From contig JAJDEW010000134.1 in the NCBI GenBank assembly GCA_029259595.1, positions 1-34,902 of the forward strand: 34,902 nucleotides of DNA, in the 5' to 3' direction. The position numbers were made by a program, and so were the translations under genes. Shown one piece after another: positions 1 through 6,987 of the stretch (the stretch's first letter is position 1; each line of letters opens with the position of its first letter). Source of the stretch: Planctomycetota bacterium (GTDB lineage Bacteria; Planctomycetota; UBA1135; GCA-002686595). Under the pieces are notes generated by a model, which made no database searches, was not told where the DNA came from, and worked only from the letters and a program-made list of their open reading frames with translations.

Positions 1-133
1 GCGAGTCGAAGCAATCGAAGCGAGTCGAAGCAATCGAAGCGAGTCGAAGCAATCGAAGCGAGTCGAAGCAATCGAAGCGAGTCGAAGCAATCGAAGCGAG
101 TCGAAGCAATCGAAGCGAGTCGAAGCAATCGAA
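1..133. repeat. 19-bp tandem repeat array, seven perfect units
   Basis: Seven head-to-tail copies of gcgagtcgaagcaatcgaa run from the first base of the window with no mismatch. The next bases (134-151) carry a degenerate gcgttcgaa version and then the array stops, 17 bases before the stop codon of the minus-strand gene at 168. Each unit holds two copies of the core TCGAAGC. A 19-bp period is not a multiple of three, so a coding role is unlikely. The left end is cut by the window, so the true copy number is unknown. Confidence 0.95.
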
Positions 134-167
134 GCGTTCGAAGCGTTCGCCAAGCGCCGCGCTCCCG

Positions 168-1316
168 TCAATCCGTCGAAGCCGGTGCCGCCGTCGCGTT
201 CCAGTGGCGCCAGATTTCGTTCATCAGGTGCGGGAGGCTGCGCAAGCGGACTTCGCTGCCATCGGTCAGGACCAGGGTGGGGCGCATCATCCAGAACATC
301 GACCGTCGGGTGCGGAAGGCGTCGCGGTAGGGCTTCATGGAGCGGATCGCGAAGCGGCTCACGAGCTCGGATTGGAGGCTCGCGGCGGCGCGGATTTCGC
401 CGGGGCCGAAGCAGGCGGTGAGGAAGTCGGCCGTGAGCTCGTCGAAGTCCATTTCGGCGGCTTCCAGGAGCCAGTCCAGCGGGACCACGGCGTGGCCTTC
501 GCGGGTGGCGCGCAGGCACAGCTCGTGCATGCCGCGGAAGCCGCGGCGTTCGACGATGCGCGAGGTCACGAGCCAGGAGATGCCGTAGAACGACTCGGGG
601 ATCTCGTCCCAGTCGTCGTGGAGGCGGGTGCGCGAGGTTTCGAACAGGCGCTTCAGGGTCGCGCGCTCGATCGGCTCGGCGGTGCGCATGCGTTGGGTCT
701 GGACGATGCGGTTCCACTCGCGGCTGTTCTTGCCGGAGTCCGGTTCGCGGTAGGAGAGCCGCAGGAAGAAGCCGTCCGTGAAGGCGCTCGCGTTCAGGAG
801 GCGGTGGCCGCGGATGTGGTTGGCGTACTCGGGGTTCAGGATTTCGGCCACGACGTCGCCGAGGCCTTCCTCGAGGATCCCGGGCAGGGGCCTCCAGCTC
901 GGTCCGATCAGGGCGTGGACGAGCTCGTGCGAGAGGTACCAGGGCGACTGCCCGCTGTCCTGGAGGTGGATGCGCTTGGCGTGGAATTCGTCCGAGAGCA
1001 GGGTGAAGCCGCGCACGCTCTCGGGGCGCGTGTTGAAGCGGTAGACCTGGAGGCGGTTCTGGACCCAGATGTCGATCGCCTTCTCCTGGCTGCCGGGGAG
1101 CAGATCGCGCACCTGCGGGGCGAGCTGCTTCAAGAGGCCGGCGATCTCGGTGGCCTTGGCCTTCGATTCGGCGTGGACGGCGCCATAGGGCGTGTCGACG
1201 ACGATGGGGGGCGGGGGGGCGAGGCAGGCCGCGCTCGTCGAGAGCAGGACGAGGAGAACCCCGCATCGAAGGCGGCGGAGGGTGAGAAAGCGCGGGTTCG
1301 GATTCAGAGTGTCCAC
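168..1316 (-). CDS. Putative lipoprotein zinc metallopeptidase (gluzincin, HELVH)
   Basis: The protein is about 382 residues. From the GTG at 1316 it has an Arg-rich N-terminus, a hydrophobic stretch and a lipobox-like TSAAC (Cys31), so it is probably an anchored lipoprotein facing the periplasm or outer surface. Residues 130-134 are HELVH, the HExxH zinc motif. About 15 residues later comes EEGLGD, which fits the third-ligand Glu of gluzincins of the peptidase MA type. The frame is open up to a GTG at 1373, but the start at 1316 gives a better signal peptide and has GGAG just upstream. It is the last gene of a five-gene minus-strand cluster and follows a related protein that has lost HExxH. 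The substrate is unknown. The family assignment rests on the motif pair only. Confidence 0.75.
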   Translation of the reverse strand: MDTLNPNPRFLTLRRLRCGVLLVLLSTSAACLAPPPPIVVDTPYGAVHAESKAKATEIAGLLKQLAPQVRDLLPGSQEKAIDIWVQNRLQVYRFNTRPESVRGFTLLSDEFHAKRIHLQDSGQSPWYLSHELVHALIGPSWRPLPGILEEGLGDVVAEILNPEYANHIRGHRLLNASAFTDGFFLRLSYREPDSGKNSREWNRIVQTQRMRTAEPIERATLKRLFETSRTRLHDDWDEIPESFYGISWLVTSRIVERRGFRGMHELCLRATREGHAVVPLDWLLEAAEMDFDELTADFLTACFGPGEIRAAASLQSELVSRFAIRSMKPYRDAFRTRRSMFWMMRPTLVLTDGSEVRLRSLPHLMNEIWRHWNATAAPASTD

Positions 1317-1388
1317 CGACTCCAATCTACCCGCGAACGAGGGAAGCGGAGACCGAAAAGAGTTCGCGCTCACGCGTCTCGAACGCGG

Positions 1389-2576
1389 CTACTCCTGCGC
1401 GAGGGCCCACGCGCGCCAGGCGTCGTCGAACTGCGGGTAGCCCATGCCCATGCATTCCTTGAAGGCATCGCGGTGCTTGCCGTTCATGTCGCTGCCGTCG
1501 GGGTAGCCCTGGCCGTTCTTGACTCCGTGCAGGCGGTCGTTGAGGCAGGCGTACCAGTCCGGGTGCTCTTCGATCAGGAATTTCGTGATCGACCAGGTGG
1601 CGAAGTGGTGCTCGAGCTCGAACTCCGCGAAGGTGCGCAGGTTGATCAGCTCGGCCATCCGCGGCGCGTCGTCGCCCTGGATCAGCTTGCGGACCTCGGA
1701 CGTCCACTCGGACTTGCGCGTCGTCTCGGCGACGGCACCCTCCGACGAGTCGAAGCTGTTGAAGCGCGGATTGACCTCGCGTTCCATGAAATGCGACAGG
1801 CCCTCGCTGATCCAGCGCGGGGTGTCGTAGGAGTAGTGCTTGTAGCCGTCGAGCATGTTCTGCGCGACGTTGAAGACCGTGTGTGCGTGCAGACCGGCGT
1901 CTCGACGCAGCGTGTCTTCCTGCGTGTGGATCGTGACCGTCATCGTGTCGCGCTCGACCACGTTCCAACGCTGGGTCTTCTTGATCGAGAGCCCGAACTG
2001 GTCGCGCAGGAAGCTGACGTGGACCGCCTCCGAGGGGACGATCAGGATCTCGTACTTGCCCTTCTGGCCGAGGTAAGGACCCTCGCCCATGTACTTCGTG
2101 CCGATGATCCAGTTGCGCTTGCCGTCGGGAAAGTCCTTCTCTTCGACCTGCATGATCTCGAGGAAGCGCTGCCACGTTTCCTCCAGGCGCTGGGCGTAGA
2201 GGTGGACGCGCAGCCAAGGGTCGATCACCTTGGCCTTCGGATTCACCTCGGGCAGGGTGAGCGCCAAGCGCTCGAGCTCGGCCCGGAGCGGCTTGCGCTC
2301 GTCCTGGGACGGGCGGTAGGGGCCGAGCGCGATCCCGATCTCGTAGTGCGCCGATTCGATCCAGCGGATGTCGCTCGTGATCAGGAGCTGATCGACGCCC
2401 TCCGTCTTCGAGGTGCCGAACTCGAAGCCGCCGTGGGAAGCGATCCCGGCGGCGGCCATGCGTTCGGGGTCTCCGCCGCAGTAGGGGCAATTGGCCTGTG
2501 CGTTCACGCGGTCGTCCTCGACCGTTGCCGGTACGAGGGCGAGCGTCGCCAGAAGCCAGAGGAGCGCCTGCGTCAC
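1389..2576 (-). CDS. Secreted peptidase-MA-like protein with degenerate active site
   Basis: This is a 395-residue protein. The GTG at 2576 overlaps the TGA of the upstream gene by four bases (GTGA), which decides the start over the ATG at 2591. It has a short signal peptide (residues 1-18) followed by CPYC at 30-33. Residues 232-236 read HTVFN where a gluzincin would have HExxH, and ISEGLSHFMERE (256-267) matches the region of the third ligand. Together with the downstream LEHHFATWSIT segment this gives the layout of a peptidase MA-like domain whose catalytic Glu and second His are replaced. It is followed 15-70 bp later by an intact HELVH relative. It may be a non-catalytic binding or scaffold partner of that enzyme; this is inference. 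Confidence 0.7.
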   Translation of the reverse strand: MTQALLWLLATLALVPATVEDDRVNAQANCPYCGGDPERMAAAGIASHGGFEFGTSKTEGVDQLLITSDIRWIESAHYEIGIALGPYRPSQDERKPLRAELERLALTLPEVNPKAKVIDPWLRVHLYAQRLEETWQRFLEIMQVEEKDFPDGKRNWIIGTKYMGEGPYLGQKGKYEILIVPSEAVHVSFLRDQFGLSIKKTQRWNVVERDTMTVTIHTQEDTLRRDAGLHAHTVFNVAQNMLDGYKHYSYDTPRWISEGLSHFMEREVNPRFNSFDSSEGAVAETTRKSEWTSEVRKLIQGDDAPRMAELINLRTFAEFELEHHFATWSITKFLIEEHPDWYACLNDRLHGVKNGQGYPDGSDMNGKHRDAFKECMGMGYPQFDDAWRAWALAQE

Positions 2577-3463
2577 AGCCGACCCTTCCATTTGCGAGCC
2601 CGCTCGATCGCGTCGAAGACCGAGATGTTCTCGAGCGGTTCGGCCCCGTCGACGATCGCGCGCAGTGCGTTGATCGTGGCGATGCGCAGCGAGTTCGTTT
2701 CGCTGTCGAGGAACGGGCGCAGGTAGGGGACGGCTTCGTCGCGGTCTCCGCAGGCCGAGAGGACGTTCAGGACGGCCTCCTTCGCATCGTCGTCGCCTTC
2801 GCGCAGCTTCGGTAAGAGGGCTAGCGTGGCCTCCTTGCCGCGTACCGCGACCAGGGCCGTGCGCAGTGCGAGCCCATCGCGCTTCCACGACGAGCGGGCG
2901 CGCGCCAAGAGCACGTCCAGCGCATCCAGGCTGCCGGACGACGTGGCGGCGAGCGCTGCGGCGAAGAGCTCTTCGTCCTCGGCGGGCGGGCGCTCGGCCT
3001 TCGCGCCGGCCTGGCGCGCGGCCGCGAGCGCCGCCACGCTCTCCGCCGCGATGCCCGCGTCGGGATGGAGCGCGGCCGTGCGAAGACAGTAGACGCGCAC
3101 GCGTTCGGCCTTGTCGGCGAACTCGCGCGCGAGCAGTCGCGTGTGGGCCGCGCCGACGAGCTCGGTCAGCACCGTCTCGATGCGTTCGGCCTCGTCGTCT
3201 GCCTTGGCCTTGCCCAGCGCTGCCAGGAGGTCGGGGGCCGCGCCGGGACCGATCGCAGCCAAGGCCACGCGCGCGTCGGCCTCCATCTCTTCGGTGCGGG
3301 CCTTGCGCAGCTTGGCGATCTCGGTTTTCAGGCCGCGTCGTGCCGCTGAGTCGAGCTCGGGCCATTCCGCGAGCCGCACGGGCTCGTCGACCCGCGCGAC
3401 GCTGGCGCGGGGCGGTTCCAGGGCGACCGTCAGCGGCGCCAACGCGATGAGGAGCTCGAGCAT
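2573..3463 (-). CDS. HEAT-repeat-like alpha-helical protein
   Basis: The protein has 296 residues. Its ATG at 3463 shares one base with the upstream stop (TGATG), and its stop overlaps the next start (GTGA), so it is translationally coupled on both sides. After a short hydrophobic N-terminus (MLELLIALAPLTVAL, a probable signal peptide) the rest is Ala/Leu/Glu/Arg-rich helix pairs such as ALAAIGPGAAPDLLAALGKA and ALRTALVAVRGKEATLALLPKL. The final part, with SLRIATINALRAIV, looks like a HEAT or PBS-lyase type repeat. Such solenoids usually bind proteins. No catalytic motif is seen. Its position beside two peptidase-like proteins suggests an adaptor in an envelope complex, which is inference. 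Confidence 0.7.
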   Translation of the reverse strand: MLELLIALAPLTVALEPPRASVARVDEPVRLAEWPELDSAARRGLKTEIAKLRKARTEEMEADARVALAAIGPGAAPDLLAALGKAKADDEAERIETVLTELVGAAHTRLLAREFADKAERVRVYCLRTAALHPDAGIAAESVAALAAARQAGAKAERPPAEDEELFAAALAATSSGSLDALDVLLARARSSWKRDGLALRTALVAVRGKEATLALLPKLREGDDDAKEAVLNVLSACGDRDEAVPYLRPFLDSETNSLRIATINALRAIVDGAEPLENISVFDAIERARKWKGRL

Positions 3464-4200
3464 CAACCGTTTCCTCGCAGCTTGTACTTCCACGCTTCGG
3501 GGACGAGAGCGCCCCAAGCCGGATCGACGACGTGGAGCTCGACCGCTTCGAGCGCTTCGTCGATGACCCTAGTTCGGTCCAGTTCGTCCAGGTACGGAAA
3601 AACGGCCAGGCGCACGTGCAGGCCCGGGCCGAAGCGGTCCTTCGTGCCGTCTCGGCCGACCTCGAGCACTTCGAGCACGCGTGCGAAGAAGTAGCCGCCG
3701 ACGTCTTCGAAGGGGCCGTGCCAGGCACCGAGTTCGAGGTCCTTGACGCACACCCAGACCGGGAGGCGCAGGCTCGCGTGCCCGCCGCGTCGGTCGTCGA
3801 GGAAGGCGCCGAGCGCTTCCCAGTCCGCTTCGTCGCGTTGCGCCGAGCCTTCGCGCGCGGACTCGACCCGAGCCTGCATGGCTGCACGCGCTACGTCGAA
3901 GCGCGCGCTCACGGCGGCGCGCGGCAGGAAGACGTTCGTGAGCGCGAGTCGACGGAGGTGGGGGCGGGTGTATTCGGGGTAGAGCTCTTCGATCACGTCC
4001 GCGACGCGGTCGACATCGAGGCCGAGGATCGGGACGTGGTCCAACGCCAGGACGGTGCCGGCGGGGTAAGTCGGGGGCGCGACGTCGGCCGCCCGCTCGG
4101 ACGTGTCCGCGTGCCCTCCGTCTCCTCCGCCGCAGGCGACCGCGAGAAGGGTCGCGCACAGCGGGCCCCCGACCATGCGCGCGAGTTCGCCGCCGCCCAT
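3463..4200 (-). CDS. Hypothetical lipoprotein, faintly SurA/parvulin-like
   Basis: The protein has 245 residues. The N-terminus carries a lipobox (LAVAC followed by Gly/Asp), so it is probably a lipoprotein. Translation could start at 4200 or at the ATG at 4176. The region TVLALDHVPILGLDVDRVADVIEELYPE followed by RLALTNVFLPRAAV resembles the N-terminal helical segment of SurA-type chaperones, and WHGPFEDVGGYFFARV recalls part of a parvulin domain. Both likenesses are weak and read by eye. The gene starts four bases after the stop of the preceding gene and its own stop overlaps the next start. The function is unknown. Confidence 0.65.
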   Translation of the reverse strand: MGGGELARMVGGPLCATLLAVACGGGDGGHADTSERAADVAPPTYPAGTVLALDHVPILGLDVDRVADVIEELYPEYTRPHLRRLALTNVFLPRAAVSARFDVARAAMQARVESAREGSAQRDEADWEALGAFLDDRRGGHASLRLPVWVCVKDLELGAWHGPFEDVGGYFFARVLEVLEVGRDGTKDRFGPGLHVRLAVFPYLDELDRTRVIDEALEAVELHVVDPAWGALVPEAWKYKLRGNG

Positions 4201-4204
4201 CGCC

Positions 4205-4894
4205 TCAAGCCTCTTGGCGGACGTCGAAGTGGGCCAGGAACGGAAGCGCGCGTTCGGTGACGAAGGCGTAGGTCGTCGCCACGTTGTGGGCCAGGGGCTC
4301 GAGCCCGTTCGCGACCACGGTCGGACCGAAGGTGCCCTGGTTCTCGAGAAAGAGCGAGCGCGCGTCGCTCGCGAAGGACTCGACCCGCAGCGTGTAGGCG
4401 TTCGGCTCCTCGCGCGTCGGGGGGAACACCATCCGGAAGCCGTACAGCTGCGGCTCGCGCCGGAACTCGTCGACCTCGTCGTCGAAGCCGAACGTCCCTT
4501 CCTTGAGGAACGTGCGCGAGTCCCGGAAGTTGCGCGGGTTGATCAGGGTGCGGACCGTGACGACCTGGCCCACGAAGATCTGGAGGTTGCGGAGGCTGGT
4601 GACGTTGGTGGTCACCTCGAGGACCCGCTTCGAGAAGTCGTCGACCGTGAGCCCGGTCAGCTCCTCGCGGAAGATGATGCGGTCCGCCAGGAAGGCGACC
4701 GAGGAGACGGCTCCGGGCCGGGCAGCGGGATTCGAGAGCGTGGCCCCCTCCGCGGCCACCTGGAAGCTCCCGTAGGTCGGGGCACCGGACTCGAACATCC
4801 GGTTGTGGAGCTTCTGGATCGGGGCCGGATCGACGGGGATCGGGGGATGGGGGAGCTCGCACAGAAAGGCGATCGTGCGGGGGGCGTAGGTCAT
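4205..4894 (-). CDS. Conserved-looking protein of unknown function
   Basis: This is the first gene of the minus-strand cluster. The ATG at 4894 is chosen; the frame stays open to 4927 but that extension is Pro/Arg-rich and looks non-coding. The product is about 229 residues with no signal peptide or membrane segment. Its pattern of short beta-like stretches (DRIIFREE, RTLINPRNF, YGFRMVFPP, YTLRVESFA) loosely resembles TIGR04255-type proteins, which have no known activity. I do not recognise it with confidence. Being cytoplasmic, it differs from the four exported products encoded after it. Confidence 0.65.
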   Translation of the reverse strand: MTYAPRTIAFLCELPHPPIPVDPAPIQKLHNRMFESGAPTYGSFQVAAEGATLSNPAARPGAVSSVAFLADRIIFREELTGLTVDDFSKRVLEVTTNVTSLRNLQIFVGQVVTVRTLINPRNFRDSRTFLKEGTFGFDDEVDEFRREPQLYGFRMVFPPTREEPNAYTLRVESFASDARSLFLENQGTFGPTVVANGLEPLAHNVATTYAFVTERALPFLAHFDVRQEA

Positions 4895-5048
4895 GGGGCG
4901 TGGGCGGGTCGACGGCGGACGCTCCATCCTACGCCAGTCCCCGGCCAGGGGCCCGCGGGGGCAGCGGGAAGCCCCGTGCGATCCCGGCCGGAGCCTGTCT
5001 CCTCCCCCGCCGTCATCAGGTAGACTTTCGCGCCGATTCGTCGAGCGT

Positions 5049-5177
5049 GGCCCTGAAGGGCCTCGGGCGAGGATCGGTTCACCGTGCGGGGCTCGCCGAG
5101 CCTCCGGGTGGGCGGGGGCCCGAAGATCTCGGATCCCGACTCACACTGCGCTTACCGGCCCGTAGCTCACGGACCGG
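5049..5177 (+). promoter_or_regulatory. Structured 5' leader candidate in the 4895-5223 gap
   Basis: The 329-bp divergent gap holds three good hairpins on the plus side. They are GGCCC-TGAA-GGGCC at 5049-5062, CTCGGGCGAG paired with CTCGCCGAG (5062-5071 with 5092-5100, one bulge), and CCGGCCCGT paired with ACGGACCGG (5155-5163 with 5169-5177, one mismatch). A weak -10-like TAGACT lies at 5021-5026. The hairpins would form a leader of about 190 nt before the ATG at 5224, which has GGAAG upstream. I recognise no known riboswitch class. No clear promoter is visible for the minus-strand cluster starting at 4894. Confidence 0.35.
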
Positions 5178-5223
5178 ACTCAAGCCCTCGAACGCTCAAG
5201 ACCCTCTTCTCGGAAGACTTGCC

Positions 5224-6894
5224 ATGTCTCGCCACGATCGCACGACGACCTCGTCCCTGCTCCTGACCCTGCCCCTCGTCGCCCTCCTGGGTGGATGTGG
5301 AAGCGGAGACGGCGAAGGCGCGGGCTCGAGTTCCTCGACCAAGAGTTCCACGTCCGCCAAGGCGACCGAGAACCGCGGCCCGCGCGATCCCGTCTTCGGC
5401 TATCCGCTGATCGTGGACGGCAAGGAGATCTCGAAGCAGCAGCTGCGCAGCTTCCTCGTCAACGGATACGGACAGCCCTACCTCGAGTACGAGAAGATGC
5501 AGATCCTCATCAAGGAGGAGATCGAGGCGCGCAAGGCGGCGGGTCAGGACGTCTCGGGGCTGGCCGTCAGCGAAGAGGAATTCCAGGCCGCGCTCCTCGA
5601 TGCGGACAAGGAGGTCAAGAAGCAGTTTCCGCTGGGCGACGTCAGCCTGTCCGAGGTCTCCCCGGTCAAGGACATGGAGTTGTTCCACGCGGGGCTGCGC
5701 CAGACGCTGGAGTTCGACAAGGTCTTCCTTCCGGCGAACCCCTACGAATTCGGACCGATCACCGAGTCCGCGCTGAAGGCCGCCGCGAACGGCGACGAGA
5801 CGCTGCTCGAGAACCTGCGCCAGACCTGGGACAACCAGCAGGCGGAGGGCATCGATCCCGAGGCCGACAAGGGCTACAGCTTCCTGAAGACCTTCCTGCG
5901 CTCGATGGTCCAGGACCACGTCTACGCCTCGGCCGACATCCGTCTGCCCGGTGACCAGATCCCCGACCACCTGGCGATGCAGATCAACGGCACCGGGATC
6001 GAGACGGACGCCATCTGGGAGAAGATCAAGGACCAGGTGACGCCGATGGACGTCTACCAGGCCAAGCAGTGGTTCGTGAACACGACGCTCGCCAAGCAGG
6101 CTGTCAAGGACGCCGGCTTCTGGCTGGACGACGACGAGTTCGACCGCGTCTATCGTGAGGAGCATGATCCTTATAAGGACTCTCCCTTCAGCCTCGAGCG
6201 CGTGGCCCTCAACTTCCGCAAGTTCCCCTCGATCAGCGCCTACCGCACGCACTACCGCCTGACTCAGTCCTACAAGCGGATGATCGCGGACGAGCTGACG
6301 ACCGACGCCCTGAAGACCCGCATCGACCGGATCAACCTCCTGATCGCGGGCAAGGTCGACGCCGACGTGATCCTGCTCTCGGCCTACGACTTCAAGAACC
6401 GCGAATGGATCGAAGGCGGCTGGGAAAAGGCCGAAGAGCGCGCGGTCGATGTCATCCAGAAGCTCGCCGAGGGTCTGACCTGGGAGGACGCCGTCGAGCA
6501 GTACTCCGACTTCTACGACGCTCCGATTCCGGAATCGGCCAAGGAGAGCGGACAAGAGGTCCCGCGCAACAACAAGGGGCGCTTCCTCCAGGTTTCGCGC
6601 AACGACTTCGTGAACCGGCTCCAGGAAAGCGATTACCAGACCTTCCTCACGAGCTCGTCGGTGGCCGACTTCATCTTCTTCGAGCAGGAGATGGGCTCGA
6701 CCCACAATCCGCTCGAAGGCCCCTACGGGTACTACATCCCGAAGGTGCACAAGCGCGTGCTCCACAAGGAGACGGTGAACATCGAGGACGACAACCATCG
6801 CACGCTGCTCGAGCAGGATCTCGTCACGAGCCGGTTGAACCGCTTCGTGTGGGAGCTGCGCGACGAGAGCGAGATCCAGGGCCTCGAGCTCTAG
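5224..6894 (+). CDS. SurA-like periplasmic foldase lipoprotein
   Basis: The protein has 556 residues. The signal peptide ends in a clear lipobox (LLGGC, then Gly/Ser-rich linker), so it should be a lipoprotein. Residues about 55-110 (PLIVDGKEISKQQLRSFLVNGYG) resemble the helical N-terminal part of peptidyl-prolyl isomerase chaperones. The middle is long and helical. The segment AEGLTWEDAVEQYSDFYDAP resembles the loop found in parvulin domains, but the usual catalytic residues are not obvious, so it may be a chaperone without isomerase activity. ATG 5224 is chosen because the signal peptide begins there and GGAAG precedes it. A strong terminator follows 25 bases after the stop, so it is probably a single-gene transcript. 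It diverges from the minus-strand envelope cluster. Confidence 0.75.
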   Translation: MSRHDRTTTSSLLLTLPLVALLGGCGSGDGEGAGSSSSTKSSTSAKATENRGPRDPVFGYPLIVDGKEISKQQLRSFLVNGYGQPYLEYEKMQILIKEEIEARKAAGQDVSGLAVSEEEFQAALLDADKEVKKQFPLGDVSLSEVSPVKDMELFHAGLRQTLEFDKVFLPANPYEFGPITESALKAAANGDETLLENLRQTWDNQQAEGIDPEADKGYSFLKTFLRSMVQDHVYASADIRLPGDQIPDHLAMQINGTGIETDAIWEKIKDQVTPMDVYQAKQWFVNTTLAKQAVKDAGFWLDDDEFDRVYREEHDPYKDSPFSLERVALNFRKFPSISAYRTHYRLTQSYKRMIADELTTDALKTRIDRINLLIAGKVDADVILLSAYDFKNREWIEGGWEKAEERAVDVIQKLAEGLTWEDAVEQYSDFYDAPIPESAKESGQEVPRNNKGRFLQVSRNDFVNRLQESDYQTFLTSSSVADFIFFEQEMGSTHNPLEGPYGYYIPKVHKRVLHKETVNIEDDNHRTLLEQDLVTSRLNRFVWELRDESEIQGLEL

Positions 6895-6918
6895 CAGCCC
6901 GTTGACGGGACGATCCAC

Positions 6919-6947
6919 GAGGGCCCGCCGAGTTTCGGCGGGCCCTC
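6919..6947 (+). terminator. Strong hairpin, probable terminator
   Basis: A perfect 13-bp inverted repeat (gagggcccgccga and tcggcgggccctc) with a 3-base loop lies 25 bases after the stop of the SurA-like gene. The T tract is short (CTTTA 5 bases later), as is common in high-GC genomes. It ends 40 bases before the ABC transporter gene, so it should separate the two transcripts. Confidence 0.75.
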
Positions 6948-6987
6948 GCGCTTTACAGGGCGTGCCGGGGCCGGGAAGATCGTCGCC

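Noticed and set aside
1..133. CRISPR array
   Set aside because: The units are contiguous, with no unique spacers, and are too short.
204..2726. An 840-codon open frame on the plus strand
   Set aside because: It is antisense to three well-supported minus-strand genes with signal peptides and motifs. Long antisense frames are expected at this GC content, and its product has no recognisable pattern.
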